A stretch of 64,000 bases of DNA. Source: JAKZVK01 sp965248255. GTDB lineage: Bacteria > Acidobacteriota > Terriglobia > Bryobacterales > UBA6623. Shown here piece by piece: positions 45,637 through 55,187 of this stretch (its first letter is position 1; each line of letters opens with the position of its first letter). The stretch covers positions 248,001 through 312,000 of the forward strand of contig CBDFIW010000004.1 of assembly GCA_965248255.1 (NCBI GenBank), in the 5' to 3' direction. The notes under the pieces were generated by a model, which saw nothing but the letters and a program-made list of their open reading frames with translations, was not told the origin of the DNA and did not search any database. Both the position numbers and the translations under genes were made by a program.

Positions 45637-47688
45637 ATGGGAGCACGGATCGCAAAACTCGCATTGATCCTGGGCCAGCACGGGGCCTGCTTGCTGACGG
45701 CCGGCGCCCTTCTGTTTTCAACCGCACCACATTGCAAGGCTCAGCAGGCGACAGGCAAGGATAGGCTCACCACCGGCCCCGCCGACTTGAAGGACGAAAA
45801 CAGAACCGAACTCGTGATCGCCATGGCTCAAAGAAATCCCGTCGCCACCAAAGCCCCGCTTGCCACGAAAGAAGAGTTTGATGTCTTCGTTGAGCGGGAC
45901 GTGCCTGTCGAAATGCGCGACGGCACGAAGCTCGCTGCCGACGTGTATCGTCCGGCGCAGAGCGGCCGTTCGGTTGACGACAAGTTCCCCGTGATTCTAA
46001 TACGAACCGGCTACAACAAGGACAACGCTCAAAAGCAACTCGACTACGAATCGTTCGTCCGGCAGGGTTACGCGGTCGTCATTCAGGACGTACGGGGCCG
46101 GTACAAGTCGGAGGGATCGCATTATCACGGTGTCGCGGAGGCCGAGGACGGATACGACACGATTGAATGGATCGCCGCCCGACGCTGGTCCAACGGTCGC
46201 GTCGGCATGACGGGAATCTCTTATCTGGCCGCGGTTCAAAGTGCCGCGGCGGCCCTCAATCCCCCGCATCTGACTTCCCTGTTCCACGTCAAGGCGCCTG
46301 CTAACTATTACCAAAACGGCTTCCGCCACGGTGGAGCGTTTCTGATGTACACTCTGCCGATCGCTTTCATGATGGCCGGGAGCAACAAACTCGCCCTTGG
46401 AGACCCGGTCTTGAGGAAGGCGGTCGAAGATCCGTGGAGGCAGTCGTCCGAATGGCTGCCACGGATGCCCCTGAAAAGGGGTCTGACTCCCTTCAGTCCT
46501 GATGCCGAAACCGAGCGTTGGTTCTTCGACATGATGACCCACACCGACTACAGCGAGTTCTGGAAGAAGGTACCCCTTTGGCAGCCGGAAGAGTTCTTTG
46601 ATGATTACAAGGACATCCCGGGGTATTACGTGGCCGGCTGGTACGACCTCTATCGTGAAGAATCGTTTTATACAGGTCTCTCTGAACGCAAGAAGAGCCG
46701 CATCAAGCTCCTGATGGGTCCTTGGACGCACATGGACTGGAACCGCTACGCGGGGGAAGTCGACTTCGGACCGGAAGCTGGAATGAGCAATGAGCAGTAC
46801 AACGCGGTGCAACGGAGCTGGTTCGACGCCACGTTACGAGGCAGCAAGACCGGTGCACTGACAGAGGCTCCTGTAAAGATCTTTGTCATGGGGGGAGGAG
46901 ATGGGCGCAGAAACAGCGACGGCCGTCTCAATCATGGAGGAAGGTGGCGTCTTGAAAGCGATTGGCCTCTCAAGCGTACCCGCTACACGAAACATTACTT
47001 TCATGCCGACGGCACGCTGAGCACAGCAAGGCCCGGAGACGAAGCGCCTTCTAGCTATGTCTACGATCCGAAGAACCCAGTGCCCACAGTTGGTGGCACC
47101 TCCTATTTTCTCGACGACCGGAGCGAGCTCAAGGCGCCGTACGTTCCCTTCGGCCCGTATGACCAGAGAGAAAACCCGTCGTATTTCGGCTGCAACTCGA
47201 ACCTACCCCTTTCGGCGCGTTCAGACGTTCTGGTATTCATGACGGCGCCACTCTCGGCCGACACCGAGGTGACGGGTCCACTCAGCGTAACGCTCTGGGC
47301 CTCCTCGTCGGCGGTCGATACCGATTTCACGGCCAAGCTCATCGACGTCTATCCGCCCAATGAGGACTACCCGGAAGGCTTCGCCATGAATCTCTCCGAC
47401 AGCATTCTGCGCATGCGCTACCGAAACAGCTTTGAGAAGGCTGAGCTCATGACGCCGGGCGAGGTATACGAGTTTGTGATTGATATGCCTCCGACCAGCA
47501 ACCTCTTCCGAAAGGGTCACCGGATCCGCGTCGATATCTCGAGCAGTAACTATCCGACGTATGACCCTAATCCCAATACTGGCGATCCGTACATCATGGG
47601 AGGCAAGAGCCTGGTTGCGGAAAACAGCATCTATCTTGACGCTGATCATCCGTCCCACATTGCGCTTCCCATGATCCCCGTGGACTAA
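45637..47688 (+). CDS. CocE/NonD-type serine hydrolase (X-Pro dipeptidyl-peptidase family), exported
   Basis: About 683 residues from ATG 45637; a TTG seven codons upstream is possible, and neither has a strong ribosome binding site. Signal sequence LALILGQHGACLLTAGALLF. The alpha/beta-hydrolase domain has MRDGTKLAADVYRPA, VIQDVRGRYKSEG and the nucleophile elbow GMTGISYLAA, with its Ser as catalytic base partner of downstream Asp and His. The C-terminal jelly-roll domain (X-Pro dipeptidyl-peptidase C-terminal type) shows LSVTLWASSSAVDTDFTAKL and KGHRIRVDISSSNYP. Family members hydrolyse acyl esters or N-terminal X-Pro dipeptides. It is flanked on both sides by inverted copies of a structured repeat. 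Confidence 0.9.
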   Translation: MGARIAKLALILGQHGACLLTAGALLFSTAPHCKAQQATGKDRLTTGPADLKDENRTELVIAMAQRNPVATKAPLATKEEFDVFVERDVPVEMRDGTKLAADVYRPAQSGRSVDDKFPVILIRTGYNKDNAQKQLDYESFVRQGYAVVIQDVRGRYKSEGSHYHGVAEAEDGYDTIEWIAARRWSNGRVGMTGISYLAAVQSAAAALNPPHLTSLFHVKAPANYYQNGFRHGGAFLMYTLPIAFMMAGSNKLALGDPVLRKAVEDPWRQSSEWLPRMPLKRGLTPFSPDAETERWFFDMMTHTDYSEFWKKVPLWQPEEFFDDYKDIPGYYVAGWYDLYREESFYTGLSERKKSRIKLLMGPWTHMDWNRYAGEVDFGPEAGMSNEQYNAVQRSWFDATLRGSKTGALTEAPVKIFVMGGGDGRRNSDGRLNHGGRWRLESDWPLKRTRYTKHYFHADGTLSTARPGDEAPSSYVYDPKNPVPTVGGTSYFLDDRSELKAPYVPFGPYDQRENPSYFGCNSNLPLSARSDVLVFMTAPLSADTEVTGPLSVTLWASSSAVDTDFTAKLIDVYPPNEDYPEGFAMNLSDSILRMRYRNSFEKAELMTPGEVYEFVIDMPPTSNLFRKGHRIRVDISSSNYPTYDPNPNTGDPYIMGGKSLVAENSIYLDADHPSHIALPMIPVD

Positions 47689-47691
47689 CAA

Positions 47692-47796
47692 TCGGCTCCA
47701 CGGTGGGTTACGATCCTGCCGTCCGCTTCGCGGCCTTGCCTCGTGTTGGTCTGGTAGAGCGAGGTCGGAGTGAGGTTTTTCGTCAAGCTGGTCCGA
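47692..47796 (-). repeat. structured dispersed repeat, copy R3 (inverted, truncated)
   Basis: Read on the minus strand it carries AGCTTGACGAAAAACCTC, CTCCGACCTCGCTCTAC, GGCCGCGAAGCGGACGG and CCCACCGTGGAGCCG in the same order as R2. It lacks the last hairpins. It begins four bases after the CocE stop codon. Confidence 0.75.
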
Positions 47797-47909
47797 TCAC
47801 GCTACCTGCTACAGCGCGCCAGGCGGACAAGATTGGGCGCTGAGCTACCCTTTGGACACGTCAGCGAATGCCGTGGTCCTACATTCCCACAACTTCTACA
47901 ATAGGCTTC

Positions 47910-49118
47910 ATGAAAACCGCTCTCCTTGGTTCTGCCCGGTGGCTGGCGATCAGCTCTTTGGTTTGGCTCGCCGCCTGTTTGGCCCTGGCCCAGGACGTCA
48001 CGCAACTCCACCACGACGCCTTTGTGATGGACGCGCACATTCACGTCATGACCCGGCAGCTTCTGCAGGGCCTCGACATCGGCGACCGCTATCCCAATGG
48101 TGACGTGGATCTCCCGCGGGCGCGCGAGGGCGGACTCGACGCCATGTTCTTCTCGATCTACACGCCCGAGCCCTACTACACGGGCCGCTATGAAGTGAAG
48201 CATACGCTTCGGGTGCTGTCACTCGCCCGCGACCAAATCGAAAAGAACCACGATGTGATCGGCCTGGCGCTCACGGCGTCCGATATCGAGGCCATCAACC
48301 GCCAGGGCAAGATGGCGGCCTTCATCGACCTCGAAGGCGGCTTCGACATCGACGGCGACCTCGATGTCCTACGCGGCTTCTACCGCCTGGGCCTGCGCTC
48401 GGTGCAGTTGACCGCTCACAACTACACCAACAACTTGGCCGACTCGTGCTGTGACGTCCGCAAATGGGAAGGCCTCAGCGAGCAGGGCCGAACGGTCGTC
48501 CAGGAGATGAACCGGCTCGGCATCGTGATCAACGTCGCGCACGCCTCCGAGGAGACGATGCTCCAGACCGTCGAACTGAGCGAGGACCCGGTTATTTTCT
48601 CCCACGGCGGCTATCGCCACTTCGTCGACATCCCCCGCTCCATCAGCAACAAGTCGGCCCAGGCGATCGCCGCAAAGGGAGGCGTCATCGGTCTGCAGTG
48701 GGGCAGCACTTTCAGCAATCCCAAGTATTACGCCTGGCGGCACAAAGGCCGCCCGCGCCGCGGCCCTGACACGTCGACCGGGCTTGGCCAGTGGGCCGGT
48801 TTGTCGATCGTGGAGATCGACCAGCGGCTCTCCCGCGGTCTGGGAAGTCCGCGCAAGCCGCTCCCGGATGAGTACTGGATGAAGACCGACCAGCTGGCGA
48901 AGGTGATCGACTACGGTGTCAGCCTGGTTGGCGAGGATCACGTTGGGCTGGGCTCTGACTTCGACGGAGGGCCGCCGCTACCGCGCGAGATCAAAGACAT
49001 CAGCGACTACCCGGAGATGACGAAAGCCCTCAAACGTTTGGCCTATAGCGACGGACGCATCAGGAAGATCCTCGGCCTCAACTGGCTGCGCGTCATCCGC
49101 GAAGTCACCGAGAAGTAG
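47910..49118 (+). CDS. membrane dipeptidase (peptidase M19 family), exported
   Basis: 402 residues from ATG 47910. Signal peptide SARWLAISSLVWLAACLALAQ with a possible lipobox-like AAC. Zinc-ligand motifs of renal-dipeptidase-like enzymes: DAHIHVM (His-x-His), FIDLEGGFDIDGD (bridging Glu), VINVAHASEETML and VIFSHGGYRHFVD (His), and VGLGSDFDGGPPLP (Asp). The family hydrolyses dipeptides, including D-residue and beta-lactam-like ones. Its product is probably periplasmic or lipid-anchored. It lies 220 bp past the CocE gene in the same direction, so a peptide-utilisation link is possible. Confidence 0.92.
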   Translation: MKTALLGSARWLAISSLVWLAACLALAQDVTQLHHDAFVMDAHIHVMTRQLLQGLDIGDRYPNGDVDLPRAREGGLDAMFFSIYTPEPYYTGRYEVKHTLRVLSLARDQIEKNHDVIGLALTASDIEAINRQGKMAAFIDLEGGFDIDGDLDVLRGFYRLGLRSVQLTAHNYTNNLADSCCDVRKWEGLSEQGRTVVQEMNRLGIVINVAHASEETMLQTVELSEDPVIFSHGGYRHFVDIPRSISNKSAQAIAAKGGVIGLQWGSTFSNPKYYAWRHKGRPRRGPDTSTGLGQWAGLSIVEIDQRLSRGLGSPRKPLPDEYWMKTDQLAKVIDYGVSLVGEDHVGLGSDFDGGPPLPREIKDISDYPEMTKALKRLAYSDGRIRKILGLNWLRVIREVTEK

Positions 49119-49265
49119 CATTGCCCGCCAAGATCGCGAATACCGACGAAGCGAAGTCCTTGCTCAGCGCAGCTTGGGTTCGGTGGACCAATCAGGCATG
49201 AGCGTGATTCCCACGCCGCCGTAACCGCTGTTGGCGATCACGTCGATCGACTCTTCCCAGGAAAG

Positions 49266-50454
49266 TCAGCCAATCGAAGGTTCAGAGGCCGGCTTCAGGG
49301 AAGGCTCGGGAGGCGCCTTGGCGGGCCGCTGCCATCGGTGCCAATAGGAAGCGAATGCCGAGCCAGTGACAGCTCCCCAAGGACCTTCGACGGCCGAGGG
49401 TAGAGCAGCCACTCCGCTCTGAAGGACGTCAAATGCTAAGCCGGTCGCCATTCCTCCATTCTGCAGTCCAACTTCAATGGAAACAGCTCTGCTGTCAATT
49501 CTGTTTAAGCCAAACGCACGGGCACTCCAGTACCCAAACACACAACCTGTCGCGTTATGGCAGACCGCGGCACCAAGCAACGGCGCGGCCACGGCTAACA
49601 GATCATCACGGGAGAGCGCTATCGTAATCGCGATGGCAATGCAGGTTCCCCCCATGGAAAGACCCGGGAGCCAACGAGAGGCCCAGATGGCGTAGCGGTG
49701 CAAATAGCGGTTGACCAGATAGGCCGGCTACCAGAGGAGCAAGGATCATCTTCAGAATCGAAATCATCATCGGCGCCATCTTGATCGGCACATATTGTCC
49801 GGCCAGCAACTTCATTGCAACGGGAGTCATCAGCGGCGACATGATCGTGGAAAAAGCTGTCATCGTGACCGACAGCGCCAGATTGGCGCCGGCAATGTAG
49901 GTCACGATGTTTGAGGTTACACCACCGGCACAGGCCCCGTACAAGATCAGTCCGACTGCCACTTCGCCCTGCAAGCCGAACAGCATGGCATATGTCCAAC
50001 CCATCAGTGGCATGACCGTGTACTGCAAGCCAAAGCCAATCAAGACCGCCTTCGGTATTTGAATAACTCGGGCGAAGTCTACGAAGGCCAGCGTTGTGCC
50101 CATCCCAAACATGATGAGTTGTACCAATGGGATAATCGCCTGCTTCAGTTCAAACCCTCCCCATGAGATGAAAACCCAGGGATAAAAAACGGCGCAGGCA
50201 GCAAAGGCTAAGACCCAAAGCGTGAAGGATAACCTTTGAAACCGCGGCGAGCTGAGGGCCGCCACCGCAAGCGACGCGAATCCAAGACTGACACCGATGC
50301 CCGTCAGGTCATGTATGCCTGCCAGGTTGAAGGCCAGTGTTGCCGCTACAGCGCTGACGCTGACAGCCAGCAGAAGACGTGTTGCAGCTGAACCTCGTGA
50401 CCTCTTGACTTGACTGGCCTGCTTGGAGGTGAAATTCCAGAATTCAAGAAGGAC
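49266..50454 (-). pseudogene. bile acid:sodium symporter family (BASS) protein, frameshifted
   Basis: The 5' frame (from about 50,454) encodes most of the protein: VRPLTGIG-type helices such as LSFTLWVLAFAACAVFYPW, LVQLIMFGMGTTLAFVDFAR, VMPLMGWTYAMLFGLQGEV, LYGACAGGVTSNIVTYIAGA (Na+ site) and TIMSPLMTPVAMKLLAG. Near 49,728 it goes out of frame, and the other frame continues with WLPGLSMGGTCIAIAITIAL, GYWSARAFGLNRIDSRAVSI and EVGLQNGGMATGLAFDVL to a stop at 49,266. One extra base accounts for this. No plausible start codon remains at the 5' end, which overlaps the phytanoyl-CoA dioxygenase tail. It looks decayed. Confidence 0.8.
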
Positions 50455-51082
50455 CCAGCTTGGTCCAGGCTGGGTGGGAGCTAATCGGATTTCCAGCGCT
50501 GGAATGTTGGCAGTTCCATCTTTGCCAGGCGAGACCGGGCTCGGTGCCAGCTTTCGGACCAACGCGCAGGATCGCTCAACTCGGTCTCTGGATGGGCTCT
50601 GCTTCGTGCCACGAACCCTGGGAACGAAGGCCGGTCGGTAGGCTCGCCGATACGGTTGTATCGCAGATCGAAGCTCCACTGAACTGAGTCACTCCGGTTC
50701 GGGGTTGAGCTATGGATGGTCATCCGGTGAAGAAAAAGAACATCCCCGGGGTTCATTTGCAGACAAACCTTCGCCGGGCCAACGAACTCTTCGGGAATTT
50801 GATGCCTACTGTAGGAGCTTCCCGTTGAGGAGTGCGCACGGAGCCCCTGCTTGTGGCTGCCCGGCACGACCATTAGACAACTGTTCTCCAGGGTTGCTTC
50901 CGTAACGGGCACCCAGACGGTGATCAGGTTCGAGTTGTCAGCCCCCTAAGGGACCGTACCCATGTCCTGATGCCAGACCGTCCGTGAGACTTCAGAGCTA
51001 TAGCGCTGATTCGCTGGAAGGTACCGCTCTGGTGGCTTGATCCGTACATGTTGCACCGGATTGGAGTAGATTTCAGGCCCTA

Positions 51083-52246
51083 GTGTAGTGCACCATAAAT
51101 AATGTAACTTATATTGACTTCCCATCGTCTCTATTAACAGGAGGCATGGGATGCGAAGAGCACAACCAGTAACTTTGAACACAGCGCAATGCAAGCAGTT
51201 GGACCGCTACGCGCGCGGCCGCCAAGTCGCCGTTCGTCTCGCCCTGCGAGCCAGGATTGTCCTGCTGGCCGCCGACGGTCTCGAGAATAAGCAGATCGCC
51301 GCACAGCTCGGTGTCTCGCGGCAGTTGGTGGCCCGCTGGCGCACGCGCTTTCTCGAAAGCAGCATCGCCGGCATTGCAAAAGACGCCCCACGGCCCGGTC
51401 GTAAACCTGCCGTCTCGAAGCAGAAAGTACAGCAGATCATCCACAAGACCACCCGCGAGAAACCGTCCAACGCCACCCACTGGAGCCGCCGCACCATGGC
51501 CGCCGCGGCCGGCGTCAGCGCTTCCACCGTGGGACGGATTTGGCGCGCCCATGGCCTCAAGCCCCACCGCATCAAGACCTTCAAGCTCAGCAATGACCCG
51601 CGTTTCGCCGAGAAACTCGACGACATCGTCGGACTCTATCTCAATCCGCCTGAGCATGCTCTGGTTCTCTCGCTCGATGAGAAGTCCCAAATCCAAGCCC
51701 TCGATCGCACCCAGCCCGGCCTGCCGCTCAAAAAGGGACTCGGCCAAACGATGACCCACGATTACAAGCGCAACGGCACGACCACCCTGTTTGCGGCGCT
51801 CAACAGCCTTGACGGCAGCGTGATCGCCGAGTGCATGCCCCGACACAGCCACCAGGAATGGCTGCGCTTCCTGCGCTTAATTGACCGCCGCACTCCCAAG
51901 GACAAACAGCTTCATCTCATCGTGGACAACTATGCCACCCACAAGCATGCCGCTGTGAAGCGTTGGCTCGATCGTCACCCGCGCTTCCACATTCATTTCA
52001 CCCCGACCTCGGCGTCGTGGCTGAACATGGTCGAGCGATTCTTTCGCGATCTCACCGTCAAGCGCCTGCGCCGCGGCGTGTTTCGCAGCGTGGACGAGCT
52101 CGTCGCCGCCATTGACGACTACATCGCCCAGCACAACGGGCATCCCACGCCCTTCATCTGGACCGCGACCGCCTCCGACATCCTCGAGAAAGTCAAGCGC
52201 GGACGTGCCGCCCTGCCTAAGGTGCAATCTGCTTGACGCACTACAC
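51083..52246 (+). mobile_element. IS630-like insertion sequence, copy C (1164 bp)
   Basis: CTAG at 51080-51083 and 52246-52249 on both sides, same length and ends as copies A and B. Direct orientation relative to copy A, inverted relative to copy B. It interrupts the phytanoyl-CoA dioxygenase gene. Confidence 0.96.
51151..52236 (+). CDS. IS630-type DDE transposase (copy C)
   Basis: 361 residues with an intact D-D-E triad. It differs from copy A by Ile for Val (HRIKT), Phe (KTFKL), Leu (KKGLGQT), Leu (DILEK) and Pro (ALPKV), and from copy B at only two of these. Copies B and C are therefore the closer pair, and A is the more divergent by five substitutions in protein. Confidence 0.95.
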   Translation: MRRAQPVTLNTAQCKQLDRYARGRQVAVRLALRARIVLLAADGLENKQIAAQLGVSRQLVARWRTRFLESSIAGIAKDAPRPGRKPAVSKQKVQQIIHKTTREKPSNATHWSRRTMAAAAGVSASTVGRIWRAHGLKPHRIKTFKLSNDPRFAEKLDDIVGLYLNPPEHALVLSLDEKSQIQALDRTQPGLPLKKGLGQTMTHDYKRNGTTTLFAALNSLDGSVIAECMPRHSHQEWLRFLRLIDRRTPKDKQLHLIVDNYATHKHAAVKRWLDRHPRFHIHFTPTSASWLNMVERFFRDLTVKRLRRGVFRSVDELVAAIDDYIAQHNGHPTPFIWTATASDILEKVKRGRAALPKVQSA

Positions 52247-52810
52247 TAGTAAGGTCTCGACGGTGTCGAGAATTTTACGGTTCCGCATCAGTTCGAACAC
52301 AGCGGCCCCGCAGTGCATCGGTGTGCCTTCTGTGATGTCAATCTGCGGCAGAGTGATCTGCAGGTGGTCCACAAAGAAGGCAAAACTTCGACTTCCGTGG
52401 TCTTGCGATTTGGCCTCCCTTGCGATCAGGGCAAGCCGCCTTCGTAAAGGTAGTCCACTGTACGGGCTCGACAATCTTTTTCCCCGATACCACTGCTGGG
52501 CAAGCTGATCGACCAGCGACTCGTACTCGTCGATCAGAGGCCGCAAATCACGCCTTGGTTCCAGCAGTCTTTCCAAAACGACATACCCATGATCTTGAAA
52601 TCGTTTCAGTGCCGAAGTCCCCACATGGTCCTCCAATCTACTGGGTCCCCTCTAGCCGTCTTGCTGAATGATGCTCATTCAAAGTGAACATCGTACCGGC
52701 GCCGGCCTTGTCAGAAACGCTCCGGTAGCCCCAGACCAACGAACACTTTTCGCGTCCAGGCCCCTCAGTCGGAGCGGCGACCTTGGCCTGAGATCCTATT
52801 GCTCTTTCTG

Positions 52811-54132
52811 CTACGCGGTAACAACGCCCAGCGGCCTGCGGCCCATCCAGTCGCCGCGAGTAAAGTCGGGGAAGTCAATGGTCCTGCTGTTTGCAGCGAT
52901 GGATCGCTCGCTCAACTCAGACACCGCACACAACGCCGCCCCGTCGTAGACATCGGAGTCGAGGGGCTGGCCGTTCCGCAGGCAGTGGATAAGACGATAA
53001 GCCTGGATGAAGTCCATGCCACCGTGGCCGGAACCCGTGGCTTTCTCCTCCAGGGCGCGCCAGAGAGGGTGCTCGTACTGGTCGGCGTAATTCTCGATGA
53101 GGTCTTCCCACTGGTGACGGGGGCTCTTCCCGTCAAAGTAGATCTTGGCTTCAGGGTATTTCCGAACCAAGCCCTTGGTGCCCTGAATCATATAGTTTCG
53201 GCTATATGGGCGGGGCGTGTTGGTATCGTGGCTGACCATGACCATCTGCCCGGCGCGGGTCCGTATCAAAGACGTAACTACATCGCCCAGGGCGACATCG
53301 AGCTTTGCCTGTGGGCTGTCCAGGCCAAATTCGGCGATCGCGTATTCGTGCAGGCTTTGCGACTTCGAGCTCATCGCAACCATGTGGTCGAACTGGTTCC
53401 CGCGGTTGATGTTCAGACACTGCGCCACCGGGCCCAGGCCATGCGTGGGATACAGATCGCCGTTGCGCCGTAGGGAGTGCGCGAGCCGCCAGAGTTTGCG
53501 GCCGTCGCGCTCGCTGAACTTGCCGGCGCGCAGGTCGTGCAGATAGCCGCAGCGGGCGTGCACGAGATCGCCAAGCAGCTTTTGGCGGACCATGTTGAGA
53601 ACCATGAGTTCGACGCGATCGTAGTTGCAGTTTTCCATCTGCACGCAGTAGCGGCCGGTCTGCTCGGAGGTTTCAACGAGTTCCCAGCAGTCCTCAAGCG
53701 TTACGGCGATGGGCACTTCGCTGGCCGCGTGCTTTCCCCTTTTCATTGCCCCGACACAGACCGGTGTATGCCAACCCAGGGGGTTGCGGTGAACACCAGA
53801 TCCAGGTCATCGCGGTCGCAGAGACGCTTGTAATCGGTGTCGCCGCGGGAATAGCTCTCTGGTTGCGGTTGACCAGCTTCGGTCACCATCTTTTGGGCGC
53901 GCACGACCTTGCTCTCGACGATGTCGCATATCGCCCGGATCTCGACACCCTCGAGCTTCAAGAGATTGCGAAGGTCGCCGCGGCCCCTTCCTCCGACTCC
54001 GACGAATCCGATGCGGACCCTGTCCATCGGTTTCGCGATGTGCTGCGGGACGGCGGCGGCTGCGAGCGAGGCGCTGGCGCCAACCGCGGCGATCTGGTTC
54101 AGGAATTGTCTTCGATTGTAGGCTGCTGACAT
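52811..54132 (-). pseudogene. GH109-like Gfo/Idh/MocA enzyme with Tat leader, frameshifted
   Basis: From ATG 54132 (GGAGGAAGG upstream) a twin-arginine leader YNRRQFLNQIAAVGASASLA and the Rossmann motif VRIGFVGVGGRGRGDLRN are read, up to FTATPW near 53,765. The frame then fails; the next frame continues HTPVCVGAMKRGKHAASEV and the rest of the family pattern (MENCNYDRVELMVLNMVRQ, ARCGYLHDLR, HGLGPVAQCLNINRGNQFD, DTNTPRPYSRNYMIQGTKG). One missing base explains it. This matches NAD-dependent alpha-N-acetylgalactosaminidase-like (GH109) proteins. Together with the broken BASS and dioxygenase genes it forms a decayed leftward cluster. Confidence 0.85.
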
Positions 54133-54512
54133 GACCCTTCCTCCCTCCCCTAACAGCGAGGCAGGCAAGCCCGGTCTCGATGGACCGCTTGGCAGACGAA
54201 TTCTAACACCGTACGTTAAGTGAGAACAACCGATTGCACTCGCTACGGGCCCATGGTCACAAGCCGCCTGAGGGGACTCGCTTTGCACCCCTGCGGCGTT
54301 CGTGTCAAGGAGGATCCGGCGGCCAGCTGCGGCTCGATTCGAAGGACCCGAGGCGGCGACGAGGACTGAAATCACCTGACCTGCCGGACGCAGTTGCCCT
54401 GGCGGTACATCCGGACAGCTGGTTTAAGCGTGTTATGGTTTCACGCCGCTGACACTATAGTGACATGACAAAAGGACGATGCTGTACATATCGACTAAGT
54501 TGTTGAAAAGAA
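54133..54512. other. 380-bp interval upstream of the GH109-like pseudogene
   Basis: No ORF with a ribosome binding site. Probable promoter region of the leftward cluster, then the boundary with the integrative element. Nothing further is recognised. Confidence 0.4.
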
Positions 54513-54558
54513 TGGCACGCCCGGAGAGATTCCAACTCCCGACCTTCTGGTTCGTAGC
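54513..54558 (-). tRNA. 3' half of tRNA-Arg (ACG), probable att site remnant
   Basis: On the minus strand GCTACGAACCAGA (anticodon loop with ACG and 3' anticodon stem), then the T arm GGGAGTTGGAATCTCTC, the acceptor 3' strand CGGGCGT, discriminator G and CCA. The T loop reads TTGGAATC instead of TTCGAATC, and the 5' half of the tRNA is absent. A truncated tRNA 3' half, 959 bp from the 3' end of a tyrosine recombinase gene reading toward it, marks an attachment site rather than a functional tRNA. Confidence 0.75.
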
Positions 54559-54868
54559 TATGGACGCGTCTCCCATTCTCTCCACTCAGTCCCTTTGTTT
54601 CCATCACTTTGGATCAACTCGGGGAACCTGATTTTCGCTCATCAGCAAGTCCTTGAAGGGTCTCGGGATAGCTTTTGTGCACAGTTTTGGCACAGTCAGT
54701 GCAGTACCCGGTTCGCTCACTTTGGTCTGGTTGGACACCCTACGAATCCTGGCCTGACAATTGGAACCCCTAGTGGAACCCCCAAGCGGCAGGGGGGTCG
54801 GGAGGTTCAACTCCGCCCCCGGCGAAGACAAACCGCCGGGCGGACCTTCGATGGGCGGCCCCATTCTC

Positions 54869-54894
54869 GTAGTACCGAAGGGTAGTACGGAAGG
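54869..54894. repeat. 13-bp tandem repeat near the att site
   Basis: GTAGTACCGAAGG followed immediately by GTAGTACGGAAGG (one mismatch). Possibly a regulatory or recombinase arm site. The rest of 54559-54958 has GC-rich imperfect hairpins but no gene. Confidence 0.5.
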
Positions 54895-54958
54895 ACTGTC
54901 AAGAATGTGACTTATGAGCTATAGACGGACACCTGCCATCGGGTCATGCTTGCCGTAG

Positions 54959-55177
54959 ATGTTAGGCTTTGCCCGACTACCGCCTCCGAAGTGCCTGACT
55001 GCAAATGAGCGCCTTCTCGGCTCGTTGGTGGGACGGGGCTACAAGGATCGCGACTTGGCGGCGAAGCTTTCGATACCGACGGATCGTGTCGCGGTTGAAC
55101 TCCGGGGCGTGACCTCGAAGCTGGGACTGAGGAACCTCCACGCCTTGGCAATCTATGCGAAACGCTCCGACCTGTAG
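54959..55177 (+). CDS. short LuxR-type helix-turn-helix protein
   Basis: 72 residues, essentially only a GerE/LuxR C-terminal domain: LTANERLLGSLVGRGYKDRD, LAAKLSIPTDRVAVELRGVT, SKLGLRNLHALAIYA, following the LTxRExExLxLVAxGxxNKEIA pattern with weakened match in the recognition helix. No sensor domain is present, and the ribosome binding site is weak. The next small gene starts 11 bp after its stop, so they probably form an operon within the element. Possible regulator of integration or transfer. Inference only. Confidence 0.65.
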   Translation: MLGFARLPPPKCLTANERLLGSLVGRGYKDRDLAAKLSIPTDRVAVELRGVTSKLGLRNLHALAIYAKRSDL

Positions 55178-55187
55178 GGGACGGATC

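Larger units (their letters stand above)
50481..52624 (-). pseudogene. phytanoyl-CoA dioxygenase family protein, split by IS copy C and a nonsense codon
   Basis: The N-terminal part (GTG 52624, GGAGG five bases upstream) reads FQDHGYVVLERLLEPRRDL to KILDTVETLL. IS copy C sits at 51083-52246. The C-terminal part then reads GPEIYSNPVQHVRIKPPERY, TVWHQDMGTV, LITVWVPVTEATLENSCLM and LFLHRMTIHSST. Removing the IS and one CTAG gives an uninterrupted TLLGPEIYSNP junction. Fe(II) ligands of the HxD motif (WHQD) are visible. An in-frame TAG at 50946-50948 (VP-stop-GADNSN) adds a second lesion. The family hydroxylates lipids or small metabolites with 2-oxoglutarate. Clearly inactive here. Confidence 0.9.
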
